Source: Halieaceae bacterium
Lineage (GTDB): Bacteria > Pseudomonadota > Gammaproteobacteria > Pseudomonadales > Halieaceae
Assembly: GCA_902518075.1 (NCBI GenBank)
Contig: CABYEX010000032.1
Location: forward strand, 1-14,910
DNA length: 14,910 nucleotides
Direction: 5' to 3'
Position 1 is the first letter of the stretch; each line of letters opens with the position of its first letter. This document shows positions 1 to 6,598 of the stretch, piece by piece. Under the pieces are notes generated by a model. It was not told where the DNA came from. It did not search any database and saw only the letters and a program-made list of their open reading frames with translations. Position numbers and translations under genes: made by a program.

Positions 1-2
1 AT

Positions 3-533
3 CTGATTGAGTACCGGTCACTCCATGAGCAATCGATTGAGCTCCACAGCGCTGAGTCGATCCATACCGAGTGGGGGCCCTTTACGATTCATACTTTCCA
101 GGATCTGATCGACGACATGCTGCACTTTGCGCTCAGCCTCGGTGATCTGAGCCAGCCCGGTGCGGTACCAGTGCGAGTGCAGCCGGTGAACACCCTGCGC
201 GACCTGCTCGGCACCCAGCTTGACGCTGCGAGCCCCCCCGGATGGTCTTATCGTGCTGCAATGAGCCACATTGCGACTGCGGGCAGAGGGGTGGTTGTGT
301 TACTGGGGGGCGCTGAAACGCCGGCCACTATCCTCGAAGATCTGGATCAGCTACTGCACGCTGAGCAGCGACCTGCGCCGCCTCAGAATTATCGCCTGAT
401 TGGCACCGGCGCGCAGATTCTGAGGCACCTTGGGCTCAGCGACTTACAGTTGATGTCGGCGCCGCTGCACTTCAATGCGCTGTCGGGCTTCAACCTGAAC
501 GTGACCGACTTCCTCGCAGCACCGGGGCGCTAA
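3..533 (+). CDS. ribBA: RibBA-type protein, 3' part (degenerate GTP cyclohydrolase II-like domain)
   Basis: The frame is open from the first bases, so the gene begins before the window; 176 residues are visible. The first residues (LIEYR) match the end of the 3,4-dihydroxy-2-butanone-4-phosphate synthase domain, which makes the four-carbon precursor of riboflavin. The rest follows the GTP cyclohydrolase II fold: a conserved TxWGPF-like strand, a VRV strand, an AAMSHIATAGRGVVVLL segment and a TGAQILRHLGL helix near the end. The zinc-binding cysteines of true GTP cyclohydrolase II (CxxxxxxxxxxCxC after the VRV strand) are absent; that stretch reads NTLRDLLGTQLDAAS. The second domain is therefore probably not catalytic, as in many gammaproteobacterial RibB proteins, and a separate ribA is expected elsewhere. 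The gene meets the nitroreductase tail to tail with 9 bp between stops and no visible terminator. Confidence 0.85.
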   Translation: MIEYRSLHEQSIELHSAESIHTEWGPFTIHTFQDLIDDMLHFALSLGDLSQPGAVPVRVQPVNTLRDLLGTQLDAASPPGWSYRAAMSHIATAGRGVVVLLGGAETPATILEDLDQLLHAEQRPAPPQNYRLIGTGAQILRHLGLSDLQLMSAPLHFNALSGFNLNVTDFLAAPGR

Positions 534-542
534 AGAGAGCCA

Positions 543-1223
543 TCAGGAGTGGAAGGTCACCACGTCCTCTAACGCCGCCCGCTCCGTGCGCACCTCATTC
601 ACGGCCATGTCGGTGGGGTAGCCAAAGCTCATACCAAACATCAGCTGCTCATGGTCACCCAGAGCTAGCGTAGGTCGAATCACATTGGCAAGAAAGGCCA
701 AGGCAGTCTGCGGGCAGGACCCCAGGCCATGCGCTGTCAGCCCGAGCATTACAGTTTGCGCAAACATACCCAAATCACAGGCCTCGCGCAGACCAAAACC
801 AGTCGGCAAGGTAAAGAAAGCCACCGCGGGTGCGTCAAAAAAACTGAAGTTGCGCATGAACCAGGCGTTGCGCTCAGCCTTCTGCTCACGCGAGATGCCC
901 AGTGAATCGTAGAGCGCTGTCGCCGAGGACCACTGGCGTTCCTTATAGACGCCCTCGTAATGGCCGTCATAGGGGAAATCCAACGCAATCTCACCCGCCG
1001 CAAATTTAGTGGGCAGCTCGGCCCTCAGCTGCTCCAGCGTCTCACCGGTTACCACGTGTACGAACCACGGCTGGGTATTGCAGTTACTAGGTGCGCGCTG
1101 GGCGCCACCAAAGACCGACGCGATAATGTCTTGCGGCACCGGGTCGGGCTTGAAATCCCGCATCGATCGGCGATCGCTCACAATGTTCAGAAAAAGCTCG
1201 CCGGCGTTCACGCTGTCATTCAC
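543..1223 (-). CDS. Nitroreductase-family FMN oxidoreductase
   Basis: A 226-residue single-domain protein of the usual nitroreductase length. Near the N-terminus it has RRSMRDF (about residues 18-24), the FMN-phosphate-binding element, followed by APSNCNTQPW (about 44-53), the classic flavin-contact motif. A GLTAHGLGSCPQ segment (about 164-175) and a C-terminal FGYP complete the fold. Such enzymes reduce nitro groups, quinones or enones with NAD(P)H in the cytoplasm; the substrate cannot be read from the sequence. I chose the GTG start at 1223 because a GAGGT lies about 10 nt upstream and an in-frame TGA is close above it. The gene lies 57 bp downstream of the S41 protease gene in the same direction, so the two may be co-transcribed. 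BluB (dimethylbenzimidazole synthase) is a related alternative, but the motifs look more like generic nitroreductases. Confidence 0.85.
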   Translation of the reverse strand: MNDSVNAGELFLNIVSDRRSMRDFKPDPVPQDIIASVFGGAQRAPSNCNTQPWFVHVVTGETLEQLRAELPTKFAAGEIALDFPYDGHYEGVYKERQWSSATALYDSLGISREQKAERNAWFMRNFSFFDAPAVAFFTLPTGFGLREACDLGMFAQTVMLGLTAHGLGSCPQTALAFLANVIRPTLALGDHEQLMFGMSFGYPTDMAVNEVRTERAALEDVVTFHS

Positions 1224-1280
1224 GGTGATGTTGACCTCATTAATTCACTGTTCCGGCCGACCCGGCATGCAATATCGCAC

Positions 1281-2780
1281 CTAGCGCAGGTTTTCGTCGA
1301 TACGCTCGGGAATATATTCCGCCTCAAGCCAGGCTGGCAACGCCACCCGCTGGCTAGCCAGCACACCATTACTGCCGCCTGAGACCGATGACGGGCAGGA
1401 GCCGGTATCCAGCCAGTCGAGGGCGGCTCCCATCGAGGCCTCTTGCGGGTCCCCGAAGGGATTTGAGATGTCGTCCTCGGCGGCACAGAGGGTAAAGCGG
1501 CCGGTGCCGTCAAGACCTACCTGATGATAACCACCCTGATTCTCACCATTCACAACCTCAAAGGCCGTGAGTCGCAGGGCCACGTCGCAATCCTTCTGCT
1601 CAAGACCCTCTACGTCCTCGTACATGTCCCAGCGTCCCTGCCCCACCTGTTTGCCAAAGGTATTGCCGCCCACCATCACGACCTCAATGTGGGGATCGAG
1701 ACCATTGATAATGAGCTCGCTGGCAGACGCCGTAGAACGCGAGGTGATAAAGGCAATGCGGATGGGAGAGAACGTTTCGGGGAGCCCGTCAAACAACCCC
1801 CAGTTGTCCTCATCCTCATTGAAGTCAGGGTGCTGGTCGTTGAACTGAGTCTTGAAAGAGGGCTCGCCAGGTGCCGTCAGGCCCGCCAGCAGGTCCATCA
1901 TAGTATCGGCCACGCTCAACAAGCCCCCGCCGTTATAGCGTAGATCAATAATCAGATCCGTCACGCTCGCATCTTTGAACAACGCGGTGGCATCCGAGAG
2001 AGAAGAAAAGCCGTCCTCTGGCGTGAGTGCCGCATCAATAAATTGTCGGAGGTGCAAATAGCCTACTGGTGCAAGGCCCATCCGCTCGATCAGCAGGGGC
2101 TCACCCGCCAGGGCGGGGGGCGCCAGCTCGTCTTTGGCAATGGAGAACTCGACCTCGGCACCGTTTTGCCTGAAACGAAAATCTCTGACGACGCCTAGTT
2201 CGCTCGGACCAAAAATCTCCTCGCTGGTCGCCTGGCGCTCGCTTAACTGCTCCAGCGTCTCAAAACCATTACCCGTATCTACCGCCAGCAGTTCCATGCC
2301 ACGCCTAACACCCGCCGCCCAGGCCGGGCCGCTCTCGAACACATCAATGACGAACAATCCGGCAGATGACGAGTTGGAGCGAAAACCAAAGCCAATATAG
2401 GCCCCTGAGCTGATGCTGGTATCGTCTTCAGTGATCGTGGTCATGTAGGAGAAACCGCGATCCCGTCCCTCGTCGATCAGGGGGGTTAGCCGAGCATCCA
2501 GATAAGCCTGAGCAGACTCATAATCTGCCTTGTCGACATCGGCCATCTCGTCGTACCAGAGGTACCAGCTGTCCGTGACCTCCTCGACAAAATCGATTTG
2601 TGAAGGCACGTCGCACGTATTTGACTCTCCGGTATCACCTGAGCCGTCACTGCCCGAATCACCATCGTCGGCGATCGGAGGTGGAGGAGATGGCGTGCTA
2701 CTGCCGCCGCCGCCACCGCCACCGCAGGCCATAAGTAAGAGATAAAAAAGTCCGATCACCAGCCAGTACTTCTTGTGCAT
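1281..2780 (-). CDS. S41-family (C-terminal-processing-type) peptidase, lipoprotein
   Basis: The frame is open further upstream, but the start at 2780 gives a proper lipoprotein signal: two Lys, a hydrophobic run, then a LMAC lipobox with Cys19. A GGTGA lies just upstream. The protein is 499 residues. After Cys19 comes a seven-Gly run and a Ser/Pro/Asp/Gly-rich linker (about 25-55), then a cap region, a PDZ-like domain (about 125-215; GLFVIDVFESGPAWAAGVRRG) and the S41 core (about 235-440). By alignment with E. coli Prc (Ser430/Lys455), the catalytic pair is Ser352 in STASASE and Lys377 in GNTFGK; the spacing of 25 residues is identical. The LIIDLRYNGGG strand (276-286) is typical. It should be a lipid-anchored envelope protease acting in the periplasm or at the outer membrane. 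The target is unknown. The C-terminal tail (about 462-499) has no recognised domain. Confidence 0.88.
   Translation of the reverse strand: MHKKYWLVIGLFYLLLMACGGGGGGGSSTPSPPPPIADDGDSGSDGSGDTGESNTCDVPSQIDFVEEVTDSWYLWYDEMADVDKADYESAQAYLDARLTPLIDEGRDRGFSYMTTITEDDTSISSGAYIGFGFRSNSSSAGLFVIDVFESGPAWAAGVRRGMELLAVDTGNGFETLEQLSERQATSEEIFGPSELGVVRDFRFRQNGAEVEFSIAKDELAPPALAGEPLLIERMGLAPVGYLHLRQFIDAALTPEDGFSSLSDATALFKDASVTDLIIDLRYNGGGLLSVADTMMDLLAGLTAPGEPSFKTQFNDQHPDFNEDEDNWGLFDGLPETFSPIRIAFITSRSTASASELIINGLDPHIEVVMVGGNTFGKQVGQGRWDMYEDVEGLEQKDCDVALRLTAFEVVNGENQGGYHQVGLDGTGRFTLCAAEDDISNPFGDPQEASMGAALDWLDTGSCPSSVSGGSNGVLASQRVALPAWLEAEYIPERIDENLR
2699..2726. repeat. GCC/ACC-rich simple-sequence tract coding for poly-glycine
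   Basis: A run of CCGCCGCCGCCACCGCCACCGC on the plus strand encodes the seven consecutive glycines that follow the lipid-modified Cys19 of the leftward S41 lipoprotein. Glycine-rich linkers after the lipobox are common in lipoproteins of marine gammaproteobacteria. The repeat is made of mixed glycine codons, so slippage in whole codons would only lengthen or shorten the linker and would not switch the gene off. Confidence 0.6.
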
Positions 2781-2948
2781 CCTTTCACCGATCGCTGATA
2801 CAGACACACAATGTATCACTCTCGGCGCTGCAAAAACCTCGGGACTTTTGCCCGGAATGGCTGGACCATTGGCACCTCGGCGGCGAAACAGGGTCAGGAC
2901 AGCCCGGTATCTGCTTGCAGCGACAACCAGTCTCGAGGGGCTCTTTTG

Positions 2949-3047
2949 GTGCATTCAGATTACGGCTCTGCTCTCCTTTTAGGGGTACTGATTGGCGGCG
3001 CCATCCTGCTACTCGATGTGATTACGCCTGAGCATCACGGGCCGTAG
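2949..3047 (+). CDS. Possible 32-residue single-helix membrane peptide
   Basis: This small ORF starts with GTG at 2949, eight bases after GAGGGG (2935-2940), a strong ribosome-binding site for this genome. It encodes 32 residues: a short polar start (VHSDYGS), a hydrophobic segment of about 18 residues (ALLLGVLIGGAILLLDVI) with a GxxxG-like GVLIGG core, and a charged tail TPEHHGP. The composition fits a single-pass inner-membrane microprotein. The same frame stays open upstream to 2811, but that part is Ser/Arg-rich and looks non-coding. It lies between the divergent S41 lipoprotein gene and the small acidic ORF. I do not recognise a family; it may also be chance. Confidence 0.35.
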   Translation: MHSDYGSALLLGVLIGGAILLLDVITPEHHGP

Positions 3048-3179
3048 CCTCATATGGCGATAGTTCATCATCGCTAGGACAGCTTGGACCCTTCAGCGCT
3101 CGGCGCTGGCAACGACCGCAACGTTTGGTTTATCAAAACCGACGATGAGACCACGGACGAAATTCACGAGGAAGTGAAA

Positions 3180-3416
3180 ATGCATATCGAAACTGAGGAC
3201 GATGACTCTCCGCAGCAAGAGGAACAGATGGTTTCGGTGCGCGTCGACACCGACTATGGACCGTCCGGTGACCTTGCAGCCGCCGTTGGCGCCGTGATCG
3301 ATTTGGCCAGAGCCGATGGCCGGCAACCAAGCCAAGAAGCGATTGAGGCAGCGGTTTCCGCGATCGCTGGTGACGCGAATTCGATCGACGTCGAAATGCC
3401 ACCCAGTAGCCAGTAA
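3180..3416 (+). CDS. Small acidic protein of unknown function
   Basis: ATG at 3180 is preceded by GAGGAA (3168-3173) with a six-base gap, so this start is favoured. It gives 78 residues beginning MHIETEDDD and ending MPPSSQ. The same frame is open to just after a TAG at 3075, and a TTG at 3084 could give a 110-residue form with an equally acidic N-terminal part. The first 20 residues are rich in Asp, Glu and Gln. The middle and end (about 35-68, LAAAVGAVIDLARADGRQPSQEAIEAAVSAIAGDA) should form two amphipathic helices. There is no signal peptide, Cys or membrane segment. I do not recognise a family. The acidic composition suits a soluble cytoplasmic protein, but no function can be given. It stands alone, with about 335 bp to the next gene. 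Confidence 0.45.
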   Translation: MHIETEDDDSPQQEEQMVSVRVDTDYGPSGDLAAAVGAVIDLARADGRQPSQEAIEAAVSAIAGDANSIDVEMPPSSQ

Positions 3417-3642
3417 TCCGCCAATGCAGTGGCCGCAGCCGACGACGGGGAAATCAGCGCCCTCCATATTGCATTAAAGCCAGCACAGTGGTGACCGATT
3501 GCCGGGCGCCTTACGCGATGCTGGAAGCCCTCGGGATAAGCTAAGAACCCCAGCGGTTGAGACAAAAGCCTCCCGCTAACTGACTGGTTGACTCAGCATC
3601 TGTCCATCTAGCCGTCTCTTTTGCCTGATCCGGCTCCGTCTG

Positions 3643-3672
3643 TTGATCCTCACCACCCTGATAGCCTAAAGT
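3643..3672 (+). promoter_or_regulatory. Candidate sigma-70 promoter of the catabolic operon
   Basis: TTGATC (3643-3648; four of six matches to the -35 consensus) and TAAAGT (3667-3672; four of six to the -10) are separated by 18 bases. Transcription would begin near 3679, exactly where the palindrome begins. Both elements are imperfect, so the placement is tentative. Confidence 0.3.
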
Positions 3673-3678
3673 GCGATG

Positions 3679-3695
3679 ACTTGTTCGGAACAAGT
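3679..3695. promoter_or_regulatory. Perfect 17-bp palindrome, probable operator
   Basis: ACTTGTTC, one central G, then GAACAAGT: two eight-base arms that are exact reverse complements. It lies 57 bp before the first ATG of the operon and at or just after the predicted start of transcription, the usual place for a TetR-type repressor site in CoA-ester catabolic operons. It is too short and too close to the gene, and lacks a T tract, so it is not a terminator. No regulator gene is in the window, so the binding protein is unknown. Confidence 0.55.
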
Positions 3696-3751
3696 GAATG
3701 CGCGCCGCGCGCTCATAACCATAACGATTTTGTCGCGAGAGGACTCCAACC

Positions 3752-4165
3752 ATGCCGTCAGCCGAGGATCGCTTTACCATCTCTGAATTGTTGAACCGAA
3801 TGGCCTACTACTACGATGAGAATCATCTCGACGATCTCGCCGCCTGTTTTGCGACCAATGCCGTAATGAGCATGCAGATTGACGGGGGCGACATTGTCGG
3901 CCCATTTGAGGGGCGTGACAGCATCATGGAGCTATACCGGGGCGCCAAATCTAGCCAGACTGATGTGCGGCGTCATAACATCACTAACATTATGTTTGAT
4001 GCTTCCGGAGATGCTCTGGCGGTAACCTCATACCTGACCCTGTTCGCGACCGAGAACGCCGAGACCAAGCTGCTAACCACCGGGGTGTACCGCGATCAGG
4101 TCGGACAAATCGATGGTGAATGGAAAATCGTCCGACGCCACATCGATCTCGACAGCGCCTACTGA
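3752..4165 (+). CDS. SnoaL/NTF2-like protein, first gene of operon
   Basis: A 137-residue protein of the small cone-shaped alpha+beta-barrel (SnoaL-like, NTF2-like) type, the family that includes ring-hydroxylating dioxygenase beta subunits, scytalone dehydratase and steroid isomerase. Typical features are the opening helix (SELLNRMAYYYDENHLDDLAACF is the family signature, residues 11-33), a FEGRDSIMELY helix start (52-62), RRHNITNIMFD (73-83) and a closing WKIVRRHID strand (124-132). Tyr19-21 with Asp22, His75 and His130 lie where scytalone dehydratase-type members keep their active-site Tyr, Asp and His, so it could be a dehydratase or isomerase. A structural partner of the Rieske alpha subunit is the other option. 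The ribosome-binding site is AGAGGA. The next gene begins nine bases after its stop. Confidence 0.75.
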   Translation: MPSAEDRFTISELLNRMAYYYDENHLDDLAACFATNAVMSMQIDGGDIVGPFEGRDSIMELYRGAKSSQTDVRRHNITNIMFDASGDALAVTSYLTLFATENAETKLLTTGVYRDQVGQIDGEWKIVRRHIDLDSAY

Positions 4166-4174
4166 ATCCCTGCC

Positions 4175-5731
4175 ATGAACCTCGGCCGCATCCCTGCCAA
4201 AACCGCGCTCCTCGACCCTGAGCGCGGGGCGCTGATAGACATCCCCAATGACCGGCGTATGACCTTTGGCGCCCTGGACGAACGCGTTCGCCGGCTCGCG
4301 AATGCGTTCTACGATGAGCTCAAACTCAACAAGGGTGATCGCGTTGCTATTCTCTCCAAGAACTGCATCGAGTACATGGAGGTATTTTATGCCTGTGCGC
4401 GCTGCGGCCTGATTGCCCAGCCGCTCAATTGGCGGCTGAGTGAGCCCGAGATGGCGCGGATTCTTGAGGACGGCGAACCCGCCGTGCTGGTTGGCTCTGA
4501 GGAGTATGCCGAGCTGACGGGCAGTCTCGCCAAAGCTGCGAATACCCCCGCAACACTGGTTTTCACCACTGCCGCTGACTGCGACTACGAGCAATTGATC
4601 GCTGCGGCGAGCGATGCGGAACCCGCAGCATCTGCCGGGGTCACCGGGGATGATCCGGTGCTCATCCTCTACACCGGCGGCACCACCGGCGAATCCAAGG
4701 GGGCTCTGCACTCCCACCACTCGCTGTATATGGGCATGCTGAATCAATCCATCGCCGAGCGCATCGTGCCCACCGATGTCTACATGCTCACCGGGCAGAT
4801 GTTTCACATTCCTGTGGCACTCGCCATGAACTACATGGCCCATGGCTGCCCCGTGGTATTGATCAACTTTGACGCCGAACTCGCGCTGGATGTGATTGAA
4901 CAAGAGCGGGTGTCGGCGTTTCTGGGCATCACCACCATGATCAACTGGATGATGGCGGTGGAGGGCTTTGAAGATTACGACCTCAGCAGCCTACGGAACT
5001 TCCAATATGGCGGCGGCCCCATGCCGCGCTCAGTGGTAGAAGCAGCGCTCAAGGCTTTCCCCTGCACCATGATTCAAGGTTACGGCCAGACGGAGGGCAT
5101 GACCATGACCTTTTTGTCGCAGGAGGATCACCAGCGTGCCGTCGCCGGCGACCATCCCGAGCGGCTGGGGTCCTGTGGCCGCGAGGGCTTTGTCTCGGAG
5201 ATCCGTGTCGTCGATCCAGAGGGCGAACCCGTTCCAAGAGACGGCCAGACCGCGGGCGAGATTGTGGTGCGCTCCGAGGCCAATATGCTGGGATACTGGC
5301 GCCGACCAGATCTCACCGAGCAGACGATCCGCGGCGGCTGGATGTGGACCGGTGATATTGCCACCTGGGACGCAGAGGGCTACGTGTTCATTGTCGATCG
5401 TGCCAAGGATATGATCATCTCCGGCGGCGAAAACATCTACAGCACTCAGGTCGAGGCGGCGATTCACCAACACCCTGCCGTGCTGGAGTCCGCGGTGTTC
5501 GGCATTCCAGACGACACCTGGGGCGAGGCCGTAAAGGCCGTGGTCGTACTCAAACCCGGGCAGACTGCAACCGAGACAGAGATCATTGCCGAGGCGAGCA
5601 AGCATCTTGCCTCCTACCAAAAACCGAAGTCCGTCGACTTCGTCGATGCGCTGCCCAAGGCGCCCACCGGCAAGATCCTCAAACGGGATCTGCGCGACCC
5701 CTACTGGCAGGGTGAGACCCGTCAGGTATGA
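4175..5731 (+). CDS. Acyl-CoA ligase (ANL superfamily)
   Basis: A 518-residue AMP-forming ligase of normal length that would convert a carboxylic acid, ATP and CoA to an acyl-CoA via an acyl-adenylate. Visible motifs in order: phosphate-binding YTGGTTGESKG (166-176), GYGQTE (302-307), WTGD (391-394), the hinge region VDRAKDMI (407-414) with SGGENIYSTQVE (416-427), and the catalytic Lys500 in PTGK near the C-terminus. The acid-binding pocket does not tell me the substrate; the neighbours suggest a branched, cyclic or side-chain acid rather than a plain fatty acid. No clear ribosome-binding site precedes the ATG, which is nine bases after the SnoaL-like stop, so translational coupling is likely. 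The last four bases overlap the next gene (ATGA). Long antisense ORFs on the minus strand here are shadows. Confidence 0.9.
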   Translation: MNLGRIPAKTALLDPERGALIDIPNDRRMTFGALDERVRRLANAFYDELKLNKGDRVAILSKNCIEYMEVFYACARCGLIAQPLNWRLSEPEMARILEDGEPAVLVGSEEYAELTGSLAKAANTPATLVFTTAADCDYEQLIAAASDAEPAASAGVTGDDPVLILYTGGTTGESKGALHSHHSLYMGMLNQSIAERIVPTDVYMLTGQMFHIPVALAMNYMAHGCPVVLINFDAELALDVIEQERVSAFLGITTMINWMMAVEGFEDYDLSSLRNFQYGGGPMPRSVVEAALKAFPCTMIQGYGQTEGMTMTFLSQEDHQRAVAGDHPERLGSCGREGFVSEIRVVDPEGEPVPRDGQTAGEIVVRSEANMLGYWRRPDLTEQTIRGGWMWTGDIATWDAEGYVFIVDRAKDMIISGGENIYSTQVEAAIHQHPAVLESAVFGIPDDTWGEAVKAVVVLKPGQTATETEIIAEASKHLASYQKPKSVDFVDALPKAPTGKILKRDLRDPYWQGETRQV

Positions 5732-6183
5732 GCGGACTGCTCTCAGAAGATGTGCTGTCGCACATTGGTAAACAGAGCGCCCCCCGGCGGGAGATCGTGA
5801 CGCGGCGGGACATTCGCAAATACGCAATCGCCACCGACAACCGACAGGCGAAATACCTTGATGGCGACGTCGCGCCACCCCTCTTTCATCTGCATTTATT
5901 CTGGGACGTCGTGCCGCTCGATGAGCTCTCCTCGGATGGCGTTTCAATTGACTCACTGCTGCCCAAGTTCCCGCTGGAAAAAGCAATGGCGGGCGGCCTC
6001 GACATCACCTATCACAAGCCGATTAAACCCGGCGATTGGCTCACTGCAACCCGGACCTTGACCGATATCTATGAAAAAGTCGGTCGCAGCGGACCTTTAA
6101 TATTCTATGAAGTGTTGATGGAAGTGCGGGACGATGACGACGAACTGGTGGTGACCGAGAAGACCACGAGGATTCTGCGATGA
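5728..6183 (+). CDS. MaoC-like hot-dog protein, N-terminal type (hydratase subunit A)
   Basis: A 151-residue single hot-dog protein like the N-terminal MaoC dehydratase domain (FAS1/HTD2-type). The helix motif that normally carries Asp and His (GDxNPxHxD) reads ATDNRQAKYLD (35-45): an Asp (37) remains but the His position is not kept. APPLFHLHLFWD follows (49-60), and the second half has LDITYHKPIKPGDWLTATRTL (91-111), the hot-dog strand with the substrate-tunnel PGD. It is likely the structural or substrate-binding half of a heterodimer with the next protein, as the MaoC part of ChsH2 is with ChsH1. It starts by ATGA overlap with the ligase gene and ends by ATGA overlap with its partner. Confidence 0.8.
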   Translation: MSGLLSEDVLSHIGKQSAPRREIVTRRDIRKYAIATDNRQAKYLDGDVAPPLFHLHLFWDVVPLDELSSDGVSIDSLLPKFPLEKAMAGGLDITYHKPIKPGDWLTATRTLTDIYEKVGRSGPLIFYEVLMEVRDDDDELVVTEKTTRILR

Positions 6184-6593
6184 GCCTTGCACCCACCGTT
6201 GGTATGGCCATACCGGAGCGGCGGCACTACTGCGACGAAGTGCAGCAGATGCTCTACAACGCCTCGCTCTGGAACGGGCATCGCATCCACTTTGATATGC
6301 CCTACGCCACCGGGGTCGAGGGCTACCCCGGCCTTGTCGTGGCCGGCCCGCTGGTGGGCGACTGGCTGCATCAAGTAGTCGACGAATGGTTGGGCGACAC
6401 AGGCATGATTACCAGCATTGAATACTCCAATCGCATTGCGGCCTACGTGGGCGAAACGGTGACCGCAGGCGGCACCGTCACAGCCTATAACGAGGGCACC
6501 GGTCAAGTGACGCTGGAAGTGTTCGTGAAGAACGCGTGCGGTGAGGTGCTTACCCCTGGCGTGATCACCGCGCGATTAATTTTGGCGAGCTGA
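6180..6593 (+). CDS. MaoC-like hot-dog enoyl-CoA hydratase (subunit B)
   Basis: A 137-residue hot-dog protein. The segment NASLWNGHRIHFDMPYA (27-43) followed by EGYPGLVVAGPL (47-58) is the signature of the mesaconyl-CoA hydratase / HTD2 hydroxyacyl-thioester dehydratase type, with His34, His37 and Asp39 likely at the active site. It therefore looks like the catalytic half, the preceding gene being the other half. The predicted reaction is addition of water across the double bond of an alpha,beta-unsaturated acyl-CoA. It overlaps the upstream gene by ATGA, and the thiolase-fold gene starts five bases after its stop, so the three products are probably made in matched amounts. Confidence 0.82.
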   Translation: MSLAPTVGMAIPERRHYCDEVQQMLYNASLWNGHRIHFDMPYATGVEGYPGLVVAGPLVGDWLHQVVDEWLGDTGMITSIEYSNRIAAYVGETVTAGGTVTAYNEGTGQVTLEVFVKNACGEVLTPGVITARLILAS

Positions 6594-6598
6594 GAACG

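Larger units (their letters stand above)
3417..3751. other. Gene-free stretch before the catabolic operon
   Basis: No convincing gene lies in these 335 bp; the ORFs on either strand lack ribosome-binding sites and recognisable motifs. The left two-thirds show nothing I can name. The right third holds the likely control region of the operon: a possible promoter (TTGATC at 3643-3648, TAAAGT at 3667-3672), the perfect palindrome at 3679-3695, and the ribosome-binding site AGAGGA (3738-3743) eight bases before the ATG at 3752. Confidence 0.6.

Noticed and set aside
2781..2954. 58-residue N-terminal extension of the S41 protease
   Set aside because: The extension is Arg/Ser-rich and would hide the lipoprotein signal; the ATG at 2780 gives a proper lipobox.
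3057..3074. Hairpin GCGAT/ATCGC between the two small ORFs
   Set aside because: A five-base stem without a T run; too weak to call a terminator.
3679..3695. LexA-type SOS box
   Set aside because: The arms are GTTC-G-GAAC, the opposite orientation and spacing to the CGAAC-N4-GTTCG box, and nothing suggests DNA-damage control.
3541..3780. 79-residue minus-strand ORF in the gene-free stretch
   Set aside because: No ribosome-binding site or recognisable motif, it overlaps the operon start, and it would cover the likely promoter and operator.
4166..4201. Direct repeat ATCCCTGCCA around the ligase start
   Set aside because: Two copies of ten bases 24 bp apart, one of them inside the coding sequence; most likely chance.
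4073..4903. 276-residue minus-strand ORF under the acyl-CoA ligase
   Set aside because: It is a shadow of the plus-strand gene: no motif, His/Gly/Val-rich composition typical of antisense reading of GC-rich DNA, and no ribosome-binding site.
5030..5986. 318-residue minus-strand ORF spanning the ligase and MaoC genes
   Set aside because: It covers the junction of two confirmed plus-strand genes; composition is Arg/Gly/Leu-rich with no recognisable domain.
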